Below, in pieces: positions 26,056 to 34,671 of a DNA stretch of 64,000 nucleotides. The stretch lies in assembly GCA_040770625.1 (NCBI GenBank), contig JAXGIW010000004.1, forward strand, positions 144,786 to 208,785, written 5' to 3'. The position numbers were made by a program, and so were the translations under genes. Within the stretch, counting starts at the first letter, position 1, and the number at the start of each line of letters is the position of its first letter. This DNA is from 58-81 sp012729145. Lineage in GTDB: Bacteria > Synergistota > Synergistia > Synergistales > Thermovirgaceae. Below the pieces are notes generated by a model. That model had not been told where the DNA came from. It saw only the letters and a list, made by a program, of their open reading frames with translations, and searched no databases.

Positions 26056-27378
26056 CTAATCAACCTCCCTGGGCCCAACTGAACCCAGGAGCAGTTTCGG
26101 GGGGGTGACACTTTCGCCGATCTCGAAAGCACTGACAAGACCGGCTCGAGCCTCTTCCCAACGGACCCCTTCTCCGGAGAAGAATACCCTTGCCAGCGGT
26201 TCCTCCGCCGACACCGCATCACCGATCTTCCTGAGGATCTGGCAGGATACCCCGTGGTCTACTGCATCTTTCTTTGAGAGTCGCCCCCCTCCCAGGAACC
26301 TGACGGCATCGCCCACCCGTCTTGCATCGCATCTGGTCAGGATTCCGCTCTCAGCGGCGGAGATCTCCCTTATCGTTCTGGAAAGGTGTTCTCCCCTGGA
26401 AACCCTTTCCTGAAAGCGATCAAGGTCGCCCCCCTGGGACCTGACCATCTCCTCGAACTTGCGGAAACCCTTTCCCTCCTCAAGGGATCTCTCGGCGAGG
26501 CTCAGGGCTTCATCCAGCGATATGGAGGGTCTCCCGAGATGGACCATTGATGCCGTCAGTCTCAGGGAGAGCTCCCTCAGGTCGTCGGGCCCTCTCCCGA
26601 GCAGGAGGTCGACCGCCTCGGCGACTTCCGCGGCATTCCCGACCCACATCCCCAGGGGTTGTGACATGTCCGTTATCAGCGCCATGGAGCCCCTTCCCAT
26701 TGAGGCAGAAAGATCCACGAGGCTCTCTGCCAGTTCGCGGGCAGAGAGCTGATCTTCCATGAAGGCGCCGCTGCCGCACTTCACATCAAAGACGAACGCC
26801 CTCGATCCCCCGGCCATCTTCTTGCTGACAATGCTGCTGGTGATGAGTGGTATGGACGGGATAGTACCTGTAACATCCCTCAATTCGTAGAAAAGGGCTT
26901 CAGCCGGTGCCAGGTCCCCGGAGTGGCCGCTTATGGCACACCCTGTACTTCTTACCTGGTCGATGAATCGTCCCATTTCAAGGTGGGCCGAAAAACCCGG
27001 GATGGATTCAAGCTTGTCGACAGTGCCACCAGTGAACCCCAACCCCCTGCCGCTGAGCTTGGCTACAGGCACTCCGCAGGCCGCGGCCAGGGGCACCACC
27101 ACAAGGCTGGTTTTGTCGCCCACACCGCCGGTGCTGTGCTTGTCCACGGGGTTGATATCCGGAGGGAAAGTGATCACTCTTCCGGATCTCGTGAGAGCTT
27201 CGGTGAAGGTCCGGGTCTCCATGCCGGACATTCCCCTGAAAAAGACCGCCATCAACCATGCGGCTACCTGGTATTCCGGGATCTCTCCCTTGTGGGCCAG
27301 GTTGACGAAATCACGGATCTCTGAAGTCGTCGCCTCATTCCCGTCTCGTTTTGACTCGATGAAGGCTACAGGGTTCAT
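26056..27378 (-). CDS. pdp: Pyrimidine-nucleoside (thymidine) phosphorylase
   Basis: Phosphorolysis of thymidine, uridine or deoxyuridine to base and (deoxy)ribose 1-phosphate. 440 residues, full length. Visible: KHSTGGVGDKTS (about 81-92), the family phosphate-binding signature; KLSGRGLGFTGGTVDKLESI (about 111-130); KKMAGGSRAFVFDVKCGSGA. ATG overlaps the pnp stop (ATGA). Together with pnp and the BMP transporter it forms a nucleoside-catabolising set. Confidence 0.95.
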   Translation of the reverse strand: MNPVAFIESKRDGNEATTSEIRDFVNLAHKGEIPEYQVAAWLMAVFFRGMSGMETRTFTEALTRSGRVITFPPDINPVDKHSTGGVGDKTSLVVVPLAAACGVPVAKLSGRGLGFTGGTVDKLESIPGFSAHLEMGRFIDQVRSTGCAISGHSGDLAPAEALFYELRDVTGTIPSIPLITSSIVSKKMAGGSRAFVFDVKCGSGAFMEDQLSARELAESLVDLSASMGRGSMALITDMSQPLGMWVGNAAEVAEAVDLLLGRGPDDLRELSLRLTASMVHLGRPSISLDEALSLAERSLEEGKGFRKFEEMVRSQGGDLDRFQERVSRGEHLSRTIREISAAESGILTRCDARRVGDAVRFLGGGRLSKKDAVDHGVSCQILRKIGDAVSAEEPLARVFFSGEGVRWEEARAGLVSAFEIGESVTPPKLLLGSVGPREVD

Positions 27379-28208
27379 CGGTCCCTCGCACCCAGCCTGC
27401 CTATCATGGCCTGAACAAGTCGGACCAGTCTCCCGGCGGCATTTCCCATCTCTTCAAGGACCTCCTCGTGGGTGAGTGGGTTCTCGGTCATCCCCGCAGC
27501 AAGATTGGCCACGCAGGATATGACGCAGACCCTCATTCCTATGTGCCTGGCAGCGATAACCTCGGGCACGGTCGACATCCCTACCAGGTCCGCCCCAAGC
27601 ACTCGCAGCATTCTGATCTCTGCCGGCGTCTCGAAGGAGGGACCAGGGAAGGCCGCATAAACACCTCTTTTTACCTGGATACCTGTCTCCAGGGCTGCAT
27701 CCTCGGCCATCCTGATAAGTTCACGATCGTAGGCGCAGGTCATGTCGGGGAATCTCGGCCCCCAGGAGTCCTCATTCTTTCCACGAAGGGGGTTGTACCC
27801 CTGCAGGTTGATATGGTCGTGAACGACCACCAGGTCCCCCGGCGACAATCCGTAGCTTACACCGCCCGAGGCATTGGTGGCGAAATAGAAGGGCACCCCC
27901 AACTCGCCGAACACCCTCACCGGGAAGACGATCTCCTCCGGAGAGTAACCCTCGTAAAAATGGACCCTGCCCTGCATGACCAGCACCGGTGTATCTCCAA
28001 GCAGACCGGAGACAAGCTTCCCGGCATGTCCCGGAGCGGTCGATACGGGCCATCGGGGTATCTCCCTATAGGGGATCTCCACGGCATCCCTGATGGGTTC
28101 GACAAAGGAGCCAAGTCCGGATCCAAGCACCACAACCACTTCAGGTACGTTAAGGATCCTGCTTCTAATCGTTTTCACGGCTCTTGCTACATCTTCCCTG
28201 CATAACAT
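27375..28208 (-). CDS. punA: Purine-nucleoside phosphorylase
   Basis: PNP of the trimeric (PunA/PNP-I) family, 277 residues. Motifs: VVVLGSGLGSFVEPI (phosphate loop), PGHAGKLVSGLL, MQGRVHFYEGYSPEEIVFP and GPSFETPAEIRMLRVLGADL. The Asn in CVANLAAG is the residue associated with 6-oxopurine (inosine/guanosine) preference. It feeds hypoxanthine or guanine to salvage enzymes such as the gpt product. Start ATG is coupled with pdp downstream. Confidence 0.95.
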   Translation of the reverse strand: MLCREDVARAVKTIRSRILNVPEVVVVLGSGLGSFVEPIRDAVEIPYREIPRWPVSTAPGHAGKLVSGLLGDTPVLVMQGRVHFYEGYSPEEIVFPVRVFGELGVPFYFATNASGGVSYGLSPGDLVVVHDHINLQGYNPLRGKNEDSWGPRFPDMTCAYDRELIRMAEDAALETGIQVKRGVYAAFPGPSFETPAEIRMLRVLGADLVGMSTVPEVIAARHIGMRVCVISCVANLAAGMTENPLTHEEVLEEMGNAAGRLVRLVQAMIGRLGARDR

Positions 28209-28243
28209 ATCACGGCCCTCCTGTCCGTTTTTCCCGGCCCGGT

Positions 28244-29131
28244 TCAGGCCCTGGGATGGCTCCGGTCGTAGACATCCCTCAACTCCACGTCAAAATGGGT
28301 GTATTTCTCCGTGGTCATTATCGAGGAATGTCCCAGCAGCTCCTGAAGGGTCCTGAGGTCCATGCCTCTCCTGAGAAGATGGGTCGCAAAGGAATGTCTC
28401 AGGATGTGGGGGTACAGTCTGGACCCCGATATCCCGGCATCTCTCCCCCGCCGCTGGATCACTCGCCAGACATCCTCTCTCCTCAGGGGCCTCCCGTTCC
28501 TGGAAAGGAAGAACCTCCCGCTGGGAGCGCCTCCAAGCCGATCCCTTCCTAAAGCCAGGTATCTTTCCACCCTGCTCTTGACCTTCCCCACAAGAGGGAC
28601 TATTCTCTCCCTGCTCCCCTTGCCCCTCAGTCTGATGGACCCGGAGTCGATCGCCACGTCGGGAAGTTCAAGGGAAGCTATCTCCCCTGCCCTGAGACCG
28701 CAGCCGTATCCGATCTCGATGATGGCCCTGTCGCGAAGCGAAATGGGATCGTCACCTTCGCAGGCATCGAGAAGCCTGTCGACCTCTCCCTCGGTAAGGA
28801 TTCTGGGGAGCTTTCTCTCCCGCGATGGAAGCCGGAGCAGATCGGGAGAACCTCCGGAAACCCCCTCCGTTGCAAGGAATCTCATCCAGGACCTGATGGT
28901 TGCGGCTGACCTTTGAATGGACGACCTGCTCCGCCCCCTTTTCGAGAGAAGGGCAAGATATTCGCTTATCCTTTCCGGTAAAGGAGGTGAGGGGGGGATG
29001 TCTCTATCGGCACAGAAGGAGAACCAGCCCCGAAGGTCACTGTAATAGGCGTTAACCGTGTTCTCGGAACTGCCTCTTTCATAGCGCAGATAACTGAAAA
29101 AGGGTTCAAGTTCAGGAAGATCCCTTTTCAT
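28244..29131 (-). CDS. xerD: Tyrosine recombinase, XerC/XerD type
   Basis: 295 residues. The N-terminal SAM-like core-binding domain (about 5-90, YERGSSENTVNAYYSDLRGW) and catalytic domain (about 105-290) are intact. The full RKHRHY set is visible: Arg in GCGLRAGEIASLEL, Lys in RGKGSRERIVPL, HxxR in HILRHSFATHLLRRG, His in LLGHSSIMTTEKYTH and Tyr in the same segment. Its size and housekeeping surroundings suggest chromosome-dimer resolution rather than a mobile-element integrase; no attachment repeats or cargo are seen. Whether it is XerC or XerD cannot be decided here. Confidence 0.88.
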   Translation of the reverse strand: MKRDLPELEPFFSYLRYERGSSENTVNAYYSDLRGWFSFCADRDIPPSPPLPERISEYLALLSKRGRSRSSIQRSAATIRSWMRFLATEGVSGGSPDLLRLPSRERKLPRILTEGEVDRLLDACEGDDPISLRDRAIIEIGYGCGLRAGEIASLELPDVAIDSGSIRLRGKGSRERIVPLVGKVKSRVERYLALGRDRLGGAPSGRFFLSRNGRPLRREDVWRVIQRRGRDAGISGSRLYPHILRHSFATHLLRRGMDLRTLQELLGHSSIMTTEKYTHFDVELRDVYDRSHPRA

Positions 29132-29148
29132 ACTCCGCCGGCCTTCCC

Positions 29149-29173
29149 GGGGAGGGACAATGGGCCCCTCCCC
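29149..29173 (-). repeat. Inverted repeat between Nudix and recombinase genes
   Basis: GGGGAGGG (29149-29156) and its perfect complement CCCTCCCC (29166-29173) flank a 9-base loop in the 53-bp gap. No T-run follows, so it is not a standard intrinsic terminator; it may stabilise or process the transcript. Confidence 0.5.
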
Positions 29174-29184
29174 CGTTTTGGCTT

Positions 29185-29712
29185 CTATCTCGAGAGGTAC
29201 CAGTAGATCGCTGTAAGTGTCTTGGAGTCCCGTATCTCACCGGACCCCGCCAGGTCCTTCAGCTGATCCCGACTTAGCCTGACCACGTCCATGAACTCAT
29301 CGCTGTCACCCTCCTTCGGGGAGTGTGACAGATCCCTGGCGTGGAAGAGTATGATCAGTTCGTTGCTGAACCCGGGCGAGGTGTAGAACCTTGCCACTTC
29401 GTTCAACTCCCCGGGGATGTAGCCTATCTCCTCCTGCAGCTCCCTGGCTGCGGTCTCGGCAGCCTTCTCACCGGGTTCGACTATCCCGGCAGGTATCTCC
29501 AGGAGGAATTCACCGGCGGGGTACCTGAACTGCCTGACAAGAAATAGATCCCCGTTGTCGGCCTCGCTGACCACGCCAACTGCAGGGGCATGCTCCACGA
29601 CCTCCCGCATTGCTCTTCCACCGTCGGGAAGTTTGACGCTGTCAACTCTAAGGTTCAGTATCCGTCCACGGTATATCAGGTTCCCGGAGATCTTCTCCTC
29701 TCCCGGGGGCAT
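29185..29712 (-). CDS. Nudix hydrolase, ADP-ribose pyrophosphatase type
   Basis: 175 residues with a complete Nudix box (GIVEPGEKAAETAARELQEE then IGY, about residues 77-99) and the upstream RQFRYPAGEFLLEIPAG typical of ADP-ribose pyrophosphatases (NudF/YqkG). It probably hydrolyses ADP-ribose to AMP and ribose 5-phosphate, removing toxic sugar nucleotides. Starts with ATG 3 bp after the korC gene. Confidence 0.92.
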   Translation of the reverse strand: MPPGEEKISGNLIYRGRILNLRVDSVKLPDGGRAMREVVEHAPAVGVVSEADNGDLFLVRQFRYPAGEFLLEIPAGIVEPGEKAAETAARELQEEIGYIPGELNEVARFYTSPGFSNELIILFHARDLSHSPKEGDSDEFMDVVRLSRDQLKDLAGSGEIRDSKTLTAIYWYLSR

Positions 29713-29715
29713 TGA

Positions 29716-30279
29716 TCAGGCCTTCTTCAGCAGTTCCCGGGCGATCTCACGACCCTTTTCAAAGGCCTCGAGATTCATGGGAAGGAACTGCGGTTTTCTC
29801 TTTCCCAGCTTGTCCTTTATTGTCTCGATACATGCTTCCAGGCCGACCAGGTCCGTTGCCTCCACAATGGCACCCAGCACGACTATGTTGGAGACCTTGT
29901 CGCTTCCGAGAGAAAGGGCGACGCTGTGAGCCGGGATGGGGAAGACGGTAACATCCTTCCTGGGTTCCTGGTATGTGACGAGGTCCGAGTTATATATCAG
30001 CAGGCCGCCTGGCTTGACGGACTTCTCGAACCGTTCCATCGAGGGGTTGTTCATAATTACTGTGACGTCCGCCTCTGCCACCACCGGCGAGGCGATCTCC
30101 TCGTCACTGATAGCTACCCCGCAGTTCGCGGTCCCACCGCGCATCTCGGGTCCGTAGGAGGGGATCCAGGTGACATGACGGCCTTCGCTGATTGCAGTGT
30201 ATGCTACCAGCTGGCCCAGGACCATTATCCCCTGGCCGCCGAAACCGGCGGCGATCATTCCTCTGAAGAATCCGGACAT
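29716..30279 (-). CDS. korC: 2-oxoacid:ferredoxin oxidoreductase, gamma subunit
   Basis: 187 residues, the CoA-binding-type gamma subunit. GFGGQGIMVLGQLVAYTA at the N-terminus and PSYGPEMRGGTANCGVAISD are family signatures. It works with the alpha, beta and ferredoxin subunits encoded directly upstream to decarboxylate a 2-oxoacid to acyl-CoA with reduced ferredoxin. In an amino-acid fermenter the substrate may be 2-oxoglutarate or a branched-chain 2-oxoacid; the sequence alone does not settle which. Confidence 0.95.
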   Translation of the reverse strand: MSGFFRGMIAAGFGGQGIMVLGQLVAYTAISEGRHVTWIPSYGPEMRGGTANCGVAISDEEIASPVVAEADVTVIMNNPSMERFEKSVKPGGLLIYNSDLVTYQEPRKDVTVFPIPAHSVALSLGSDKVSNIVVLGAIVEATDLVGLEACIETIKDKLGKRKPQFLPMNLEAFEKGREIARELLKKA

Positions 30280-30294
30280 ATCATTCTCCCTCCC

Positions 30295-31041
30295 CTATTC
30301 GAAGTTCTTGAAGACGCCCAGGGGGTAGTGCGGGATCATGGTGCTCTCCGTCCATTCGAAAGCCTGAACGGGAGTCATCCCCCAGTTGGTCGGGCAGTTT
30401 GAGAGGACCTCCACAAAGGAGTACCCCTTCCCCTCGATCTGGTTCTGGAAGGCCTGCTTGATGGCCTTCTTGGCCTCGATGATGTATTTGGGCCTGGCTA
30501 CAGAGACCCTGGTGATAAAACCTGGGGTTTCCAGGGTCGCCAGCAGTTCGCACATCCTCATGGGATAACCCGCAAGCTGCGGGTCCCTGCCAAATGGGCA
30601 GGTGGTGGCCTTCTGACCTATCAGGGTGGTCGGGGCCATCTGTCCGCCCGTCATCCCGTAGATGGCGTTGTTTATAAAGATAGTGGTCAGTTTCTCACCC
30701 CTGTTGGCGACGTGGATGATCTCTGCAGTGCCTATTGAGGCAAGGTCACCGTCTCCCTGGTACGTGAAGACGATCTTGTCAGGCCGGGTCCTCTTGATCC
30801 CCGTAGCCAGGGCGGGCGCCCTTCCGTGGGCGGCTTCGCAGAAATCGACATCAATGTAGTCGTACATCAGGGCGGCGCATCCGACAGGCGCTGTCCCTAT
30901 GGTATCGTTCTGGATCCCCAGTTCGTCGATGATCTCGCAGATCAGCCTGTGGGTAATTCCATGTCCGCAACCGGGGCAGTAGTGGGTGTGTACTCCCTTT
31001 GCCCAAGCCTTCGGCCTTTCATATATCTTGATCTCCTTCAT
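30295..31041 (-). CDS. korB: 2-oxoacid:ferredoxin oxidoreductase, beta (TPP) subunit
   Basis: 249 residues from an ATG about 10 bases after GGAGG. It contains the cluster-ligand motif HYCPGCGHGITHRL (about 22-35) and the TPP/Mg-binding motif GDGDLASIGTAEIIH with the downstream INNAIYGMTGGQMAPTT. Upstream in-frame sequence overlaps korA and is not coding. It carries the thiamine-diphosphate chemistry of the complex. Confidence 0.95.
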   Translation of the reverse strand: MKEIKIYERPKAWAKGVHTHYCPGCGHGITHRLICEIIDELGIQNDTIGTAPVGCAALMYDYIDVDFCEAAHGRAPALATGIKRTRPDKIVFTYQGDGDLASIGTAEIIHVANRGEKLTTIFINNAIYGMTGGQMAPTTLIGQKATTCPFGRDPQLAGYPMRMCELLATLETPGFITRVSVARPKYIIEAKKAIKQAFQNQIEGKGYSFVEVLSNCPTNWGMTPVQAFEWTESTMIPHYPLGVFKNFE

Positions 31042-31063
31042 TGGTCCGACACCTCCCCTGCAA

Positions 31064-32116
31064 CTAAAGAATGGCCCTGATCCGGTCCTCGATCTCCCTG
31101 ACCGAGGGGGCGATCCCTCCGGCGTGTCCGAAAAAGGAGACCTTGGCCTTTCCGCAAACGGCAGCCTCAACATCCTCGACCATCTGCCCCATGTTCATCT
31201 CGACCACCAGGACGTGTTTCGTCCCGGAGGCAAGCTCTGCAAGCTTCCTGCTCGGGAAGGGGAAAAGAGTTATGGGTCTGAGCATTCCGACCTTGATCCC
31301 TTCGTTACGAAGATTGTTTATGGCCGATCTGGCGATCCTGGCGGTTGTTCCAAAGGCCGAAAGCAGGATCTCGGCGTCTTCGCACAGGTAAGCCTCGAAC
31401 CTGACCTCCTTTTCCATCTCCCGGTACTTTTTCTGGAGCTTGATGTTGTGCTGTTCCAGGTCCTCAGGATTGAGGTAGAGACTCTTGAGGATGGACCTTT
31501 TGCCCCCGCGCTCTCCCATGCATCCCAGCGCCCAGCTCTCCCTCGGGGGTATCTCGCCGGAGACGTGCTCCCTGATCTCCACTGCCTCCATCATCTGCCC
31601 CATAAAACCGTCGGCAAGGATCATGACCGGGTTCCGGTACTTCAGGGCGAGGTCGAAGGCCATCTGTGTGATCTCCACTGCTTCCTGAAGGGTGCTGGGG
31701 GCAAGGACGAGAAGACGGTAGTCGCCGTTCCCGCCGCCTTTAGTGGCCTGGAAGTAGTCAGCCTGTGAAGGCAGGATGCCGCCAAGGCCGGGGCCTCCCC
31801 TCATCACGTTGACTATGACGGCGGGGATCTCGCACCCGGCGATATAGCTGATACCCTCCGACATAAGGGAGATCCCCGGGCTCGATGAAGTTGTCATGAT
31901 CTTCGTACCCGTGGACCCTCCTCCCATCACCATGTTTATCGCGGCGACCTCGCTTTCGGCCTGCACGTAGGCACCGCCTATCTTCGGGAGCTTTGCCGAC
32001 ATGTACTCCGGTATCTCGTTCTGGGGGGTGATCGGATACCCGAAGAAATAATTGCACCCCGCCTGGATGGCGGCCTCTGCTATCGCTTCAGTTCCCTTCA
32101 TAAGAACTCTTGCCAT
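31064..32116 (-). CDS. korA: 2-oxoacid:ferredoxin oxidoreductase, alpha subunit
   Basis: 350 residues from an ATG 8 bases after GGAGG. Typical features are GCNYFFGYPITPQNEIPEYM (about 21-40), SSPGISLMSEGISYIAGCEI, and RGGPGLGGILPSQADYFQAT (about 110-129). It forms the catalytic core with the beta subunit. Gene order D-A-B-C matches Kor/Vor-type operons in anaerobes. Confidence 0.95.
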   Translation of the reverse strand: MARVLMKGTEAIAEAAIQAGCNYFFGYPITPQNEIPEYMSAKLPKIGGAYVQAESEVAAINMVMGGGSTGTKIMTTSSSPGISLMSEGISYIAGCEIPAVIVNVMRGGPGLGGILPSQADYFQATKGGGNGDYRLLVLAPSTLQEAVEITQMAFDLALKYRNPVMILADGFMGQMMEAVEIREHVSGEIPPRESWALGCMGERGGKRSILKSLYLNPEDLEQHNIKLQKKYREMEKEVRFEAYLCEDAEILLSAFGTTARIARSAINNLRNEGIKVGMLRPITLFPFPSRKLAELASGTKHVLVVEMNMGQMVEDVEAAVCGKAKVSFFGHAGGIAPSVREIEDRIRAIL

Positions 32117-32133
32117 GGATACCACCTCCAGCC

Positions 32134-32355
32134 TTATTGTTCCTCTTCTATCCTGAACACTTCGATAGCCGCGTCAGGACAGGTCGTGGCACACATTCTG
32201 CAGCCAATGCAGCCTTCCTTGAACTGCTCCACCGGCCGGTAACCCTTGCTGTTGATGTGTTCCGAAATTCTCAGTACCTTGACCGGACATGCCTCGACGC
32301 AAAGGCCACAACTCTTGCAGTATTCCTCGAGAACGTTGATACGTCCCTTTGCCAT
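32134..32355 (-). CDS. korD: 2-oxoacid:ferredoxin oxidoreductase, delta (ferredoxin-like) subunit
   Basis: 73-residue protein with two [4Fe-4S] motifs, CKSCGLCVEACP (about 13-24) and CIGCRMCATTCP (about 49-60). It passes electrons from the beta subunit to free ferredoxin. First of the four oxidoreductase genes; 18 bp before korA. Confidence 0.95.
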   Translation of the reverse strand: MAKGRINVLEEYCKSCGLCVEACPVKVLRISEHINSKGYRPVEQFKEGCIGCRMCATTCPDAAIEVFRIEEEQ

Positions 32356-32414
32356 TTACCCGCGCACCCTCTTTCCTTTTGGGTTGTAATAGAGGCCGGA
32401 TCAGGGTTCCGGCC

Positions 32415-33185
32415 TTAAGTCCCCTGTGACCTGTCTCCAGCACCGGTCCACATGTAGCCATCCTCCCAGGGGAGCATCATGTGCCTGACCATGGGCCATA
32501 ACTCTATGGGGGATTCCTTCCGTAAAGTTTCCCTCCGGGACATCAGGTGGGGCGGTACTGTGCCGTAAAGGACCTCGATCCCCAGGGTCTTTCCGGCATC
32601 AAAGACCTGCCGGTAGCCCCAGAGAAGGTCCTCTGCTGTGGTCTGGTCCATCAGGTGAGGGTTTGCCACCAGGGCCCCCACCTGCAACTCCGATATCCGT
32701 TCCATGCCCTTCATGAGATCCAGAATGCCTGCGGTCTCCCTGCTGCCGGGCCTGAAGGGGTTGACGACCAGGATCAGGAGGTAACCCGATCCCTTCATCT
32801 GGAGCGAGAACTGCTTCAAGGCCTTCCCTCCGGCGGCATCTCCTCCCACGTCGATGAGAAGCCTCCCCCTGGGGTCCTTGAGCGCCCAGGAGACTTGCGG
32901 GGAGATGACGGGCATATCGGACCACCTGGTGCTCTCCGGCGGGGTCAGTATATGGAAACCCTCTTCTCTCAGGCTATCAGCCACCTGTCTTACGCAGAAG
33001 TAGGGGTTGATTATATCCACGTCGGCCACTGTAACCTCTTCGCCACATCCCTGGAAGGCCATGGCCATGTTCAGTACCCATTCGGTCTTCCCTGAACCGA
33101 GGGCTCCGGTAACGGCAAGGGCCTTGGGCCATTCTCTCTCGCACAGAGAGCGCGGAAAGGGGTGGGCTTCCACTGGTCTCTTCAC
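32415..33185 (-). CDS. P-loop ATPase linked to the 2-oxoacid oxidoreductase operon
   Basis: 257 residues from a GTG that overlaps the fmt stop (GTGA). The frame stays open further upstream, but that part lies over fmt. P-loop GALGSGKTE (about 20-28) is followed by VADVDIINPYFCVRQ and LLIDVGGDAAGGKAL, giving a MinD/ParA-like (SIMIBI) layout. It has no membrane segment. Its role is unknown. The position between fmt and korD suggests an accessory role such as cluster loading or complex assembly, but this is inference. Confidence 0.75.
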   Translation of the reverse strand: MKRPVEAHPFPRSLCEREWPKALAVTGALGSGKTEWVLNMAMAFQGCGEEVTVADVDIINPYFCVRQVADSLREEGFHILTPPESTRWSDMPVISPQVSWALKDPRGRLLIDVGGDAAGGKALKQFSLQMKGSGYLLILVVNPFRPGSRETAGILDLMKGMERISELQVGALVANPHLMDQTTAEDLLWGYRQVFDAGKTLGIEVLYGTVPPHLMSRRETLRKESPIELWPMVRHMMLPWEDGYMWTGAGDRSQGT

Positions 33186-34117
33186 TTCAGGAGATCCCCC
33201 TTCCGGATCGAGCGCCCCCTGGCCCAGCTCGCGCCATCGGTACGCCGGCGGCCTTCTTCCTGAACCTCGACCAGCTCGACAGAACCCAGACTGCAAGCCA
33301 CTACCGGGTTTTCCTCGGTGGAAGCGAGGATTTCGCCTGGAACGCCATTTTCGGGCCGCATTCGTGTCCTCCATATTTTGATCCGCTTTTCTCCGCAAGT
33401 GACAAAAGATCCCGGATATGGGTTCAGCGACCTTACAAGGTCGTGGACCGCTCTGGAAGGTTTTTCCCATCTCAGCTCTGTTTCCTGCTTCGAGATCCTG
33501 GGTGCGAAAGAGGCTTCCTCGTGCTTCTGCTCCTTGAAGGAAATCCTTCCCCTGCGGAATAATTCTAAACCATCCAGGGCTATGCGGCTACCTTCCACAG
33601 CAAGTATCTCCATGAGGTCACCAAAGGTCTCATTGACACCTATCTCCACCCTGGAGGATATGAGCACAGGCCCTGCATCCATCTCTCTTGCCAGTCTGAA
33701 GACGGTCACTCCCGTCTCTCTGTCCCCGTTCATTATTGCTCTCTGGATCGGGGCTGCACCCCGATAGGCGGGCAGTAGCGAGGGGTGTATGTTCAGGCAC
33801 CCGGGTCCAGCCATTGAAATGAAGGGTTCACCTATCAACTGGGAGAAGTCGATGACAAAGATACAGAAGGGTCTCTCTTCCCCGAAAAGGCTCAGGATAT
33901 CCCTGTCCACGTTGACATCCCCTGTCCGAAAGACCGGAAGGTCCAACTCCGAAGCCTTCTCGTCAACTGGAGTCCCTCTCTCCCCAAGGGAACGGCCCGC
34001 AGGCTTGGGGAGGGCTGTGATAACCCTGCTGAAGGGGAGCTTTTCTGCCAGGATCTCCAGGCAGCGGGCGGCGAACCTCCCTGACCCGGCGAACCAGCAA
34101 GGCTCCTTCCGGGTCAT
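33182..34117 (-). CDS. fmt: Methionyl-tRNA formyltransferase
   Basis: Formylates initiator Met-tRNA using 10-formyl-THF. 311 residues, full length. The active-site region has NIHPSLLPAYRGAAPIQRAI (about 108-127) and GVTVFRLAREMDAGPV. The C-terminal OB-like domain follows from about 205. ATG overlaps the def stop (ATGA), the common def-fmt pairing. Confidence 0.95.
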   Translation of the reverse strand: MTRKEPCWFAGSGRFAARCLEILAEKLPFSRVITALPKPAGRSLGERGTPVDEKASELDLPVFRTGDVNVDRDILSLFGEERPFCIFVIDFSQLIGEPFISMAGPGCLNIHPSLLPAYRGAAPIQRAIMNGDRETGVTVFRLAREMDAGPVLISSRVEIGVNETFGDLMEILAVEGSRIALDGLELFRRGRISFKEQKHEEASFAPRISKQETELRWEKPSRAVHDLVRSLNPYPGSFVTCGEKRIKIWRTRMRPENGVPGEILASTEENPVVACSLGSVELVEVQEEGRRRTDGASWARGRSIRKGDLLK

Positions 34118-34602
34118 TTTTCCACCCTTTTCTCAAGCTTCCTCTTGAGGAACTTTCTTTTCAGGGGGGAGATCCGGTCGAAGAAAAGCCTGCCCTCAAG
34201 GTGGTCTATCTCGTGCATCATGGCTCTTGCAAGAAAGCCCTTCTCCTCTATCCTGAAGGGTTGCCCCTTCTCGTTCTTTGCTTCCACCACCACTCTCTCC
34301 GGCCTGGCTACCTTCTCGTAGAACCCGGGGGCGCTGAGACATCCCTCTTCAAGGATCTCCTCGCCATCATGTTCAACAACGACGGGATTAACGAGAACTA
34401 TCTTGCGGTCTCTCCACCCGATAACGGCCACCCTCAGGTTGACCCCTATCTGAGGCGCCGCAAGACCCACGCCATCGTTCTTTTCCATGGTCTCCCACAT
34501 GTCTTTCAGAAGGGACTGGAGTTCTTCTCCAAAATCAGTAACGTCCTCCGCCCTTCCCCTGAGGACCGGATCGGGGTACTCCCGGATAGTTCTTACTGAC
34601 AT
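34114..34602 (-). CDS. def: Peptide deformylase
   Basis: Metalloenzyme removing N-formyl from new proteins. 162 residues with all three motifs: GVGLAAPQIGV (about 44-54), EGCLSAPG (metal Cys, about 91-98) and MMHEIDHLEGRLFFDR (two metal His and catalytic Glu, about 132-147). ATG lies 8 bases after GGGGAGG. Confidence 0.97.
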   Translation of the reverse strand: MSVRTIREYPDPVLRGRAEDVTDFGEELQSLLKDMWETMEKNDGVGLAAPQIGVNLRVAVIGWRDRKIVLVNPVVVEHDGEEILEEGCLSAPGFYEKVARPERVVVEAKNEKGQPFRIEEKGFLARAMMHEIDHLEGRLFFDRISPLKRKFLKRKLEKRVEK

Positions 34603-34631
34603 CCAGCGATCCTCCCCTTCTTTCTTCCTTG

Positions 34632-34657
34632 AAAAGCGGCCCCCTGAAGAGGGCCGC
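34632..34657 (-). terminator. Probable intrinsic terminator after rpsA
   Basis: Minus-strand hairpin GCGGCCC / GGGCCGC (34636-34642 with 34651-34657), followed by TTTTC, in the 69-bp gap between the S1 gene and def. The T-run is short, so read-through to def is likely. Confidence 0.6.
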
Positions 34658-34671
34658 CTGTTGGTCCGGTA

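Noticed and set aside
28244..29131. Integrase marking a prophage or genomic island
   Set aside because: The recombinase has Xer-like length and motifs, the neighbours are housekeeping genes, and no att repeats or phage genes were seen.
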